A stretch of 28,587 nucleotides of DNA from a virus: IMG/VR virus record IMGVR_UViG_3300017779_000107, positions 1-28,587 of that record. One strand, 5' to 3'. The notes under the pieces were generated by a model. That model made no database searches. It had not been told where the DNA came from and saw only the letters and a program-made list of their open reading frames with translations. Positions 5,456 through 12,225 of this stretch are shown here, one piece after another (the stretch's first letter is position 1; every line of letters starts with the position of its first letter). The position numbers and the translations under genes are program-made.

Positions 5456-6007
5456 TTAACCTCTAAGATCCTCTTCGCTTAAACCTGTAGGCTGATTCAT
5501 AGAATTCGTTGATGGCTCAATAACCAAATCAGAAGATGGGGGAGTCGGCCAGTTGTCATAGTTATATACACCGCCAAAAGGATACCCCACAGCAGCAGAA
5601 AGATCTCTAAGACTCTGGCGATATGTTTTCCATGCTGTCTTTTGAGTGCTTGTAAATGGCGTATCTGAAAGAACTATCCAGTCTGTCTGAATAAGCAAAC
5701 TGTCCCTTGTTGATTTAACATTTTGCAAAATCTCTGCGTCAGAATATGCAGAAGGATTCATCAAGGAATTTTTATGGTCTGTATGTAAAGCTACACACTG
5801 ATTCACATAAGAGGGAAGCTCTGAAATCTGTTCGTTCATAGAGCCGTCACTGAATTCAATCTCACCGGATGTTCCGTTCCATTGAACAACACGTACATTG
5901 GTAGGAAATTCAACACTAGAAAAATCTAGTTCGGTAAAAACCATTCCATCATTGATTATTGTTCCATCTTCAACGATCAAAGTAACTCTATTTCTATCTA
6001 TTGACAT
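5456..6007 (-). CDS. Tail fibre assembly chaperone-like protein
   Basis: The 183-aa protein contains, at about residues 100-138, the pattern RDSLLIQTDWIVLSD...W..YRQSLRDL. This is the core of the tail-fibre assembly-chaperone (Phage_tail_APC-type) domain found at the end of many phage fibre operons. The first 60 residues are a small beta-rich domain (VEDGTIINDGMVF, VRVVQWNGTSGEIEFSD), and a proline-rich tail with GYPFGGVYNYDNWP follows the motif. Its place directly after the three fibre-tip paralogues supports a role in folding, trimerising or mounting them. Its first 8 codons are duplicated in a vestige just upstream (6012-6083). Confidence 0.7.
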   Translation of the reverse strand: MSIDRNRVTLIVEDGTIINDGMVFTELDFSSVEFPTNVRVVQWNGTSGEIEFSDGSMNEQISELPSYVNQCVALHTDHKNSLMNPSAYSDAEILQNVKSTRDSLLIQTDWIVLSDTPFTSTQKTAWKTYRQSLRDLSAAVGYPFGGVYNYDNWPTPPSSDLVIEPSTNSMNQPTGLSEEDLRG

Positions 6008-6119
6008 TTTATTAATCCTTTAAAGCTATAATAATATCAACATCTTTTAAATGAAGGTCAACACTATTTCTATCTATTAGCATTTTATTAGTCCTTCGAA
6101 GCTATAATAACATCAACAT
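5984..6119 (-). repeat. 60-bp imperfect direct repeat spanning a gene junction
   Basis: Positions 5984-6043 and 6060-6119 match at 53 of 60 bases with a constant offset of 76. Each copy holds the last codons of a fibre-tip gene (VDVIIASKD or VDIIIALKD, stop), the spacer TAAAATG and the first codons of a chaperone-like gene (M-S/L-IDRN). The junction has been duplicated and has since diverged. Confidence 0.9.
6012..6083 (-). pseudogene. Vestige of a deleted chaperone/fibre-tip gene pair
   Basis: A 23-codon frame, M-L-IDRNSV...LKDVDIIIALKD, joins the start of the assembly-chaperone-like gene (MSIDRNRV) to the end of a fibre-tip paralogue (VRYVDVIIASKD). Everything between has been lost. It is best read as a scar from deletion of a gene pair at the repeated junction. 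Confidence 0.7.
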
Positions 6120-6474
6120 ATCTCACAGAAAAGTCAATACCGTGACTGTGACCACCACCACTACCAGCTCCACCTATATTTGCATTCTGAAAGCTATCCG
6201 TATTGTTCGTTCCCATAGCAGAATTTGTTGCAGTTCCGAAATTTCTGGAAGTCTTCCATGTAAAGTTGTGATTGTGAGAAGGAACTGTTGATTTAGTTAA
6301 GCTAAAATTATCAACGCTTCTGTTTGTAAATGTACCAGTGAAAGTGTTAGTTCCTCCAGAAGAAACAGTACCTGAAACAAGCCTTAGTGCTTTGTTGTCA
6401 TGTGAAGTACCTTTAGTCCATCCCGTAGGAGCAGCAGTCTGGTAAAATACTTGTAGTGTTCCTGCATCAACCAT
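6088..6474 (-). CDS. Collar/fibre-tip domain protein, paralogue 3
   Basis: The 128-aa protein shares with its two upstream neighbours the order: APTGWTK near residue 16-22, a loop with ALRLVSG, a FTGTF strand, PSHNHN, a variable Gly/Asn loop, GGHSHGI, and the ending VRYVDVIIASKD. APTGWxK with HxH pairs is the pattern of phage tail-collar or fibre-tip domains; in the T4 gp37 tip, HxH motifs bind iron in a trimeric needle. I place the start at the ATG at 6474, which overlaps the previous stop (TAATG), rather than eight codons upstream. Likely a distal adhesin or its cap. Confidence 0.72.
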   Translation of the reverse strand: MVDAGTLQVFYQTAAPTGWTKGTSHDNKALRLVSGTVSSGGTNTFTGTFTNRSVDNFSLTKSTVPSHNHNFTWKTSRNFGTATNSAMGTNNTDSFQNANIGGAGSGGGHSHGIDFSVRYVDVIIASKD

Positions 6475-6875
6475 TAGTCTTTCTCCGCCAGAATACAATC
6501 GACGTATTGAACCTGCATATTTATACCATGCGAGTGTGATCCACCAGTAGGGCTGTTGCTTCCATTGTTATTAGTAGCAACAGCACCAGTATTATTTCCT
6601 AAACCCCCTACATAAACTAAGTTTGCTGTTCCAGTGTTCTCTTTAAGTGACGCCCAGTTGTGGGTGTGTGAAGGTATTTGGTTTGTCGTAAGTGTTCTTC
6701 CGCTAGTAGATATTGAAGCCCCAAAACTACCTGTAAAGTTTGCATTACCGCCCGTTCCGACATTACCCGAAACAAGTCTTATAGCTTTATCGTTATGTGT
6801 GGTCAGCTTAGTCCATCCCGTAGGAGCAGAAGTTTGCTGAAACACTTGAATAACTCCAGTTGCAAATTCTGACAT
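6474..6875 (-). CDS. Collar/fibre-tip domain protein, paralogue 2
   Basis: The 133-aa protein has the same layout as its neighbours: IQVFQQTSAPTGWTK (residues about 9-23), AIRLVSG, NFTGSFG, PSHTHNW, a hypervariable loop rich in Gly and Asn (about 75-112), GGSHSHGI and the ending VQYVDCILAEKD. The conserved frame with a variable middle is what is expected where the loop contacts the receptor. It lies between its two paralogues, 1 nt after the upstream stop and overlapping the next start. Confidence 0.72.
   Translation of the reverse strand: MSEFATGVIQVFQQTSAPTGWTKLTTHNDKAIRLVSGNVGTGGNANFTGSFGASISTSGRTLTTNQIPSHTHNWASLKENTGTANLVYVGGLGNNTGAVATNNNGSNSPTGGSHSHGINMQVQYVDCILAEKD
6518..6525 (-). promoter_or_regulatory. 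Possible internal late promoter TATAAATA
   Basis: A perfect TATAAATA lies inside the end of paralogue 2, 44-51 nt before the start of paralogue 3. It coincides with codons for a conserved stretch, so chance cannot be excluded. Confidence 0.35.
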
Positions 6876-6876
6876 A

Positions 6877-7320
6877 TTAAGCCGCCTTCGATGCTATAAT
6901 AGTATCAACATACGTAACTTGCATACTTAAAGTGTGATCATGAGAACCACTATTACCAGTAGTATCACTTATAAATGTACCAACATTGGGGTTCGAACCA
7001 GTAGCACCACCGTTGCTGCCACCGCCACTGTTTTGATTGTCGTCAGTCCGATTAGTGGGACGACCGTGGTTGTGATTACCCATTGTTGAAGTGGTAATGG
7101 TTGTTGAATTTACAGCCATAGATGATGCAAATGCTGTTGTAAAGTCTCTATTGCCACCTACTCCAATAGTGCCTGTTATTACTCTAAATGCCCTATTGTC
7201 ATATGTGGTGTCCTTAGTCCAACCAGTGGGGGCAGTAGACATATTAAACAACATTGCTGTTCCCGCCTCAAAGGCTTCACCGCCAAAAAAATTAGTTGCT
7301 GCAAGCAGAATTGAACTCAT
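6877..7320 (-). CDS. Collar/fibre-tip domain protein, paralogue 1
   Basis: The 147-aa protein has an extra N-terminal stretch (SSILLAATNFFGGEAFEAG) before the shared domain: STAPTGWTK, AFRVITG, NHNHG, a Gly/Asn-rich loop (about 93-125), GSHDHTL and the ending VTYVDTIIASKAA. The two HxH motifs are kept although the loop differs wholly from those of the other copies. Its ATG overlaps the stop of the SNNY fibre gene (TAATG), so it may be assembled with that fibre as its tip. Confidence 0.72.
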   Translation of the reverse strand: MSSILLAATNFFGGEAFEAGTAMLFNMSTAPTGWTKDTTYDNRAFRVITGTIGVGGNRDFTTAFASSMAVNSTTITTSTMGNHNHGRPTNRTDDNQNSGGGSNGGATGSNPNVGTFISDTTGNSGSHDHTLSMQVTYVDTIIASKAA

Positions 7321-8468
7321 TATGTAACATCCGTTCCTGTTACTACAACTGCGTTACTATCAATCCACGTAATTGTAGTCATGGACCTAGCTCCTAATGT
7401 CAAGGTATTGTTGTGAGTAGTATTGTTATCAGCACCACGTCTCATAGATGTTACTGTTGAACCATCCTCTAGTGTGACGGTGCCGTTCACGTTATTATAT
7501 ACTGCCATAACTGTTCCAACGGCAGAAGCGCCTAAAGTAATTATTGATACGCCAGTTTGTAGTATATAAACACCTTCATTTGTTATGGTCGTATCAGAAC
7601 TGAGTGGAGTATGTCTTGGAGTTCTGATAGCACTAACATCGTCGGTAATTGTTCCGCTTACCTCAAGTTCTGTGCTTGGTGACGAATCGCCAATACCTAT
7701 TCTATTATTTACTGTATCGACCGTTATAACATTGTTGTTTGCTACAAATGTTGATTGAGTAAATGTCTGAATATAATTATTTGTAGTATATAACGTGCTA
7801 TTTTTACCATCCAACAAGTCAGCATCTAGACCTGATCCTACACCGTCTACAGTTTTAATCTTGGTCAAAACATCTGCAGCCGTGTAGGATGAAGAATTCA
7901 GTTTTAAGCCGAGTTGTGTTTGAACATAGTTATTTGACGAAAACAAAGACTTAGCGAAGTTGTTAGATGTAAATCTTCCTTGAATGTAACTATTAGAAGA
8001 AAAGTTTTTAGATTCAATATAAGTATTTGACGCAAAATCTACAGAATCTTTACCATCAAGTCTGTCAGCAGATCCAGAAATATTAATTGAGTAAGTACCA
8101 GAAAGTCTACCTGACGCCAGAGTGCCAGACGTGATGTTGCTCGCATTAGTAAAGAAATCTTGTGCGTATGTGTTTGCTGCAAACGTAGACTGAACATAAG
8201 TGTTTGTTGCTCTTATACCCAATCTCGTATTAAGTTCACCCTCAACATAGTTGTTGGAGGTAAAATTTGATTTAACAAAATTGTTAGAAGCGAATCTTCC
8301 TTGGGAATAGTTATTTGACGTAAATGTTGCTTTTACAAAACTATTAGATGCGAATGTTTCTTGTGCATAAGCATTAGATGTATAAGCTACGGCTAAACCG
8401 TCATCTGTGACATCACCATTCGTGTTAACGTTTAAAGCTAACTTACTGAGATTCTTGTTTACCGACAT
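7320..8468 (-). CDS. Tail fibre-like protein with SNNY repeats
   Basis: The 382-aa protein begins MSVNKNLSKLALNVNTNGDV and then has about a dozen 10-13-residue SNNY/TNTY repeats (for example FTSNNYVEG, FASNNFVKS). It carries one copy of the module SSYTAADVLTKIKTVDG..GLDADLLDG (about 190-225). The C-terminal 100 residues (from SAIRTPRHTPLSS) form a beta domain that is almost the whole of the neighbouring 8670-9074 protein (EGVYILQTG, LGASAVGTVMAVYNN, RRGADNNTTHNNTLTLGA). This is the pattern of a trimeric fibre shaft with a cap. A GGGGAACCAA site precedes the ATG, inside the end of the upstream small gene. Confidence 0.72.
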   Translation of the reverse strand: MSVNKNLSKLALNVNTNGDVTDDGLAVAYTSNAYAQETFASNSFVKATFTSNNYSQGRFASNNFVKSNFTSNNYVEGELNTRLGIRATNTYVQSTFAANTYAQDFFTNASNITSGTLASGRLSGTYSINISGSADRLDGKDSVDFASNTYIESKNFSSNSYIQGRFTSNNFAKSLFSSNNYVQTQLGLKLNSSSYTAADVLTKIKTVDGVGSGLDADLLDGKNSTLYTTNNYIQTFTQSTFVANNNVITVDTVNNRIGIGDSSPSTELEVSGTITDDVSAIRTPRHTPLSSDTTITNEGVYILQTGVSIITLGASAVGTVMAVYNNVNGTVTLEDGSTVTSMRRGADNNTTHNNTLTLGARSMTTITWIDSNAVVVTGTDVT

Positions 8469-8667
8469 TTGGTTCCCCGTCGAATATTTCTACTTCCGTG
8501 CAAAAGAATGAAGGAAAAAATCCATCAAATGCTCCACCACTATTTAGGAAGTTTTTTGTTCTATGTGCATATTTAGCTTTATCAAAGCCAGCAACTATGA
8601 TGTCATTACAGTTTTGAAGCACCAGCCACGCTTGGTGTTTTTTTGATTTTTGTACTCTGAATCTCAT
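8443..8667 (-). CDS. Small hypothetical protein
   Basis: The 74-aa basic protein (MRFRVQKSKKHQAWLVLQNC...) starts 2 nt after the stop of its upstream neighbour, and its last codons overlap the next gene by 26 nt. No signal, membrane segment or known motif is visible. Tight packing between fibre genes supports it as real. Function unknown. Confidence 0.55.
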   Translation of the reverse strand: MRFRVQKSKKHQAWLVLQNCNDIIVAGFDKAKYAHRTKNFLNSGGAFDGFFPSFFCTEVEIFDGEPNVGKQESQ

Positions 8668-8669
8668 AA

Positions 8670-9074
8670 TTAACTTACGTCCGTTCCTGTTACTAATGCA
8701 AGCACAGCCTGAAACATAGTTATCGTAGTGGTCGAATATGCCCCGAGAGTGAGTGAAGTATTATTGGTAGTATCATTGTCAGCACCCTTTCTCATTGTAG
8801 TAACAGTCGAACCTCTGTTCAGAGTCATAGAACTTGCGTTATTATTATAGATTGTCATTACTGAACCGTCTGCTGGTGCTCCCAAAGTAAGGGTAGGTGC
8901 ATTGGTACAGTAATATACTCCTTCATTGGCAATATCTGTAGCTGTAGTTATAGCTGTCCTACGAGGGGTTCTAACATTACCCACAGGATCATCAAGTGTG
9001 CCGTCACTATTAAAAACTAAGTTGTTAGCTGATGAAGAAGCATTTTTTATTGCCGTTACTTTTAATGTGCTCAT
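8670..9074 (-). CDS. Fibre cap-domain protein
   Basis: The 134-aa protein starts at MSTLKVTAIKN. This ATG overlaps the stop of the upstream fibre gene (TAATG), which makes it a better start than one five codons earlier. After a short N-terminus (NNLVFNSDGTLDD) it matches the C-terminal domain of the 7320-8468 protein over its remaining length: VRTPRRTAITTATDIANEG, LGAPADGSVMTIYNN, MRKGADNDTTNNTSLTLGA, LVTGTDVS. It is thus a free-standing copy of a fibre cap domain, probably a virion part or trimerisation domain. Confidence 0.68.
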   Translation of the reverse strand: MSTLKVTAIKNASSSANNLVFNSDGTLDDPVGNVRTPRRTAITTATDIANEGVYYCTNAPTLTLGAPADGSVMTIYNNNASSMTLNRGSTVTTMRKGADNDTTNNTSLTLGAYSTTTITMFQAVLALVTGTDVS

Positions 9075-10357
9075 TATACTACCGTCCAAGATGCGCCGGA
9101 TGGAATGGTTACTGTAACACCGCCGTTGACAGTAATAGGACCAGCCGACATAGCGTTTTTGTTTGCTGTCAATGTGTAGTTTGTTGTTACTGTTTGATCG
9201 TTCTCATAGAAAATTTCATCAGAGCCACCACCAGTAGCACCACCGCCACCACCGCCTGAATTATCTTGAAAGTAGTTATTGGAAACTAAAGACGTAACCT
9301 GTAAGCCATCTAAGGTATCAGCATCCAATCCAGAACCAGATCCATCCACAGTCTTAATTTTAGTAAGGACATCTGATGCAGTGTAGGAAGAAGAATTAAG
9401 TTTAGTTCCAAGCTGTGTTTGAATATAATTATTGGATGATAAAGATGTTGAATTCAGACCATCTAAAGTATCAGCATCTAATCCTGACCCCGAGCCATCT
9501 ACTGTTTTGATCTTAGTTAAAACATCTGATGCAGTGTAGGAAGAAGAATTTAACTTTGTTCCTAACTGACCTTGAAGGTAGTTGTTAGAACTAAATGTAG
9601 AGTTAACATAAGTGTTGGTTGATCGAATTCCTATTTGATTAGACACTGTAGTAGAGAAGTTAGAATCATCACCAAGAGCAGCAGCAAGTTCGTTTAGAGT
9701 ATCAAGAGCTGCTGGTGCTGAGTCTATAACACTAGCTACTTGAGCAGATACATATGTTTGAATATAGTTGTTAGATGCATAGTGATTAGTAATATAGTTA
9801 TTGGAGGAATAAGAGGAACCTTGAAGACCATCTAACAAGTCAGCATCTAATCCAGAAGCAGTGCCGTCAACCGTTTTAATTTTAGTAAGAACATCAGATG
9901 CTGTATATGAAGAAGAATTTAACTTTGTCCCAAGCTGGGTTTGAACATAATTATTGGAAGTAAAAATTCCCTTTACAAAGTTATTAGACGTAAATCTTCC
10001 ATCAACGTAATTGTTAGTGGTAAACGTTGAGGTGAGATAACTATTGGAAACATTACCACCACCACCGCCTGAATTATCTTGAAAGTAGTTATTAGAAACT
10101 AAAGACGTAACCTGTAAGCTATCTAAAGTATCCGCATCTAATCCAGAACCAGAACCATCTACAGTCTTAATGGCAGTGAGGATTTCTGCTGCTGTCTGGT
10201 CTGCTGTTGCACTTGCTTCAATGCCATCTAGCTTAGATCCATCAGTAGCTACGTCACGACCATCAACAGTACCACCTACAGTAATATTACCAGTAGTTGA
10301 TATCGAAGTTAAATCAGTAAGGTCAAGTACTAAAGTTGAACCCGTAACAGTTGCCAT
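9074..10357 (-). CDS. Tail fibre-like protein, DGRDVATDG and SNNY modules
   Basis: The 427-aa protein opens with TGNITVGGTVDGRDVATDG and SKLDGIEASATADQTAAEI (residues about 22-60), a module widespread in marine T4-like structural proteins. It then alternates SNNY repeats, four copies of the SSYTASDVLTKIKTVDG..GLDADTLDGL module (some partial) and APAALDTLNELAAALGDD (about 205-222). Two Gly-rich hinges (SGGGGG) lie near 98 and 370. The C-terminus is a short beta segment (VTVNGGVTVTIPSGASWTVV-like). AGAGGAAGG-type purines precede the ATG, which overlaps the upstream stop. Fibre shaft is the likely role; the internal repeats make it prone to recombination. Confidence 0.72.
   Translation of the reverse strand: MATVTGSTLVLDLTDLTSISTTGNITVGGTVDGRDVATDGSKLDGIEASATADQTAAEILTAIKTVDGSGSGLDADTLDSLQVTSLVSNNYFQDNSGGGGGNVSNSYLTSTFTTNNYVDGRFTSNNFVKGIFTSNNYVQTQLGTKLNSSSYTASDVLTKIKTVDGTASGLDADLLDGLQGSSYSSNNYITNHYASNNYIQTYVSAQVASVIDSAPAALDTLNELAAALGDDSNFSTTVSNQIGIRSTNTYVNSTFSSNNYLQGQLGTKLNSSSYTASDVLTKIKTVDGSGSGLDADTLDGLNSTSLSSNNYIQTQLGTKLNSSSYTASDVLTKIKTVDGSGSGLDADTLDGLQVTSLVSNNYFQDNSGGGGGGATGGGSDEIFYENDQTVTTNYTLTANKNAMSAGPITVNGGVTVTIPSGASWTVV
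9247..9356 (-). repeat. 110-bp direct repeat, copy 1
   Basis: This segment recurs at 10060-10169 with a constant offset of 813 and only scattered, mostly third-position differences. It encodes the Gly-rich hinge, SNNYFQDNSGG and the VDGSGSGLDADTLD module. The intervening 703 bp could be lost or duplicated by recombination between the copies. Confidence 0.85.
10060..10169 (-). repeat. 110-bp direct repeat, copy 2
   Basis: Partner of 9247-9356 within the same fibre gene. It lies near the N-terminal part of the protein and encodes the same hinge plus module in the same frame. Confidence 0.85.
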
Positions 10358-12090
10358 TAGAATTTCCTTCCTCTAATTCTATTTCTAGCCACTTTCAGAG
10401 GAATATTAATATCTAGTCCCCCAGAGTAAAGTGATCCATAAATTATATAATCAGGAATAGTAGACATTTTATATGGTGCCTTGCTTGGGAGTCCTGTTGC
10501 TGCATATTTAATCTTTAATTGGTTTCCGGTGCTTGAAAAACTATGTATATCGTCAGAATATGATTCCCATGTGCTTCCGTTGTTATTACTTACATAATAA
10601 TTTAAAGTGCAATTGCTTGGAACAAAATGGTCTTCTTTTCGAATATTAACAAAATTAATATTTTCACTAGTTGACATTGTATATGGTCCAAATTCACAAC
10701 TCCAATTTCCTATCAAACCTCCACCAACACTATCAGACCAAACTTTAAAAGAGTGTCCATCAGTGTTGTAACCAACTTTAATCCACCAATATGTCCCGTT
10801 TGCTGACTGCATTCTGAATATTGGATTCGAATAAGCAGACCTATAACTTCTACCTCTGCCTCCAGTAGTAGTATCTTCTGTTATACTACCGTGAGTCAAT
10901 GATCCTACTATCCTGTTATTGTCCCAATCCATCCAACCATCCATCGTAAATTTGTTCCTGTCCGAGCTAACAGGATTGAAAGTAGGATATGAAGGTAGTT
11001 TGTCGGTCCAAGCAGAAGTGTGGTCTTGCTTTATAGTTCCACTTCTGACTTGAGCAGCTGCAGCAACTCCATATGTAGAATTTTCTACATAAATTTGACT
11101 TATTATTTGTGGAGCAGACCCCGAAAAACAGTCGGTCACATCACAATATACAAATCTACTGCTACCACCTATACAAATTTTATTGGGATAATTAGTAGGA
11201 TCAGGAACAAATAGTCCCTGCTCAAATCCGTCATCACCTACACCAGCATCACCCAAATCACACCATACACACTTTGGATTTGCTGTTGAAGCATCTACAA
11301 TCATCATAAAGTTAGAGTTTGCATAATTGTTATAGAAGACACGATCATTTACTTCATCGTATGCTAAATATGCTCTATATCCGTTTCTATCTACAGTTGC
11401 GGCAGTATTTCCTCCACTAGAATAAATGTAAGAAGCTGACGTTCCATCTATCAACTCTTCAGTCCCATTAGTCCAATGTCTTCTAGGATATTTTTTATAG
11501 TGAGTTGCAGAGTTGTCTGAAATGTAAATCCAATCACCAGCAGTAACAACACCACAATAATAACTACTACCTGCTCTGTCTATATTTACTCCGTTGCTAA
11601 AAACATATTGACTAGAAGGTCGTGTATTAGTAACCGTTGTGCCGCCTGTCTTTAGATCTGAGTAATCAACCATCGAATATCCGTTGACGTTGTATGTCAT
11701 TAACAACATCTGACTTGATCCAGAATGAAATGCCAACGAACTCATATGAGTGTATGTAGAAGTAGTATCTCTATATAAAGCATTATTGTCATGCCATAAT
11801 TTTGTCATTGATCCATCGTTATTCAACCTACGAATAGCAGCACCATCACCCCATCCAGCAGTAAGCAATAAATCACCATCTACACCATAAGCACCGAAAC
11901 CAACATTTGCATCACCTCCATTATATTCTCCGCCTACACCGTTAGTCGTTAAGTTATCTATTCCTCTTGCCCAAACAGGAACAATAGAGTTTTGACCACT
12001 ACCGTCAGTATACAGTGCGCCTGTGATCGAAGAAATATTACTTCTTAACAACTTTGATGATTCAACAGTCAAGTTAAATCTCCTATGCAT
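10357..12090 (-). CDS. Large virion surface or fibre protein, possibly beta-propeller
   Basis: The 577-aa protein differs from its neighbours: no SNNY repeats, many Tyr, Trp, Ser, Asn and Asp residues, and blade-like recurring stretches such as GDLLLTAGWGDGAAIRRL, SQMLLMTYNVNGYSM, GDWIYISDN and GYRAYLAYDEVNDRVFYNN. This would fit a propeller or other repeated beta fold for ligand or receptor contact; that is inference. An ATG at 12090 gives the longest frame. A TTG at 12072 is preceded at ideal distance by AGGAG and overlaps the upstream stop as TTGA, so the true start may be there (MTVESSKLL). It sits between two fibre genes, so a receptor-binding or fibre-decoration role is plausible. Confidence 0.65.
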   Translation of the reverse strand: MHRRFNLTVESSKLLRSNISSITGALYTDGSGQNSIVPVWARGIDNLTTNGVGGEYNGGDANVGFGAYGVDGDLLLTAGWGDGAAIRRLNNDGSMTKLWHDNNALYRDTTSTYTHMSSLAFHSGSSQMLLMTYNVNGYSMVDYSDLKTGGTTVTNTRPSSQYVFSNGVNIDRAGSSYYCGVVTAGDWIYISDNSATHYKKYPRRHWTNGTEELIDGTSASYIYSSGGNTAATVDRNGYRAYLAYDEVNDRVFYNNYANSNFMMIVDASTANPKCVWCDLGDAGVGDDGFEQGLFVPDPTNYPNKICIGGSSRFVYCDVTDCFSGSAPQIISQIYVENSTYGVAAAAQVRSGTIKQDHTSAWTDKLPSYPTFNPVSSDRNKFTMDGWMDWDNNRIVGSLTHGSITEDTTTGGRGRSYRSAYSNPIFRMQSANGTYWWIKVGYNTDGHSFKVWSDSVGGGLIGNWSCEFGPYTMSTSENINFVNIRKEDHFVPSNCTLNYYVSNNNGSTWESYSDDIHSFSSTGNQLKIKYAATGLPSKAPYKMSTIPDYIIYGSLYSGGLDINIPLKVARNRIRGRKF

Positions 12091-12224
12091 TTCTTATAAT
12101 TTTTTATAGAATCTTTAAGAACTATAATCATATCTACACTTACTTCTTCCATTTCCATTTCAGCAGCAAGTGCTTCTTCATCTTCTGCTAATCTTTGTTG
12201 TATGTATTCTAATGTCTCATCCAT
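12069..12224 (-). CDS. 51-aa acidic small protein
   Basis: The frame MDETLEYIQQRLAEDEEALA... to ...KCIGDLT fills the gap between two fibre genes. It starts 1 nt after the upstream stop, and its stop overlaps the next gene. The first 30 residues are very acidic and predicted helical (EDEEALAAEMEMEE), the last part basic. It could be a small helical chaperone or adaptor for the fibres, but nothing identifies it. Confidence 0.6.
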   Translation of the reverse strand: MDETLEYIQQRLAEDEEALAAEMEMEEVSVDMIIVLKDSIKNYKKCIGDLT

Positions 12225-12225
12225 A

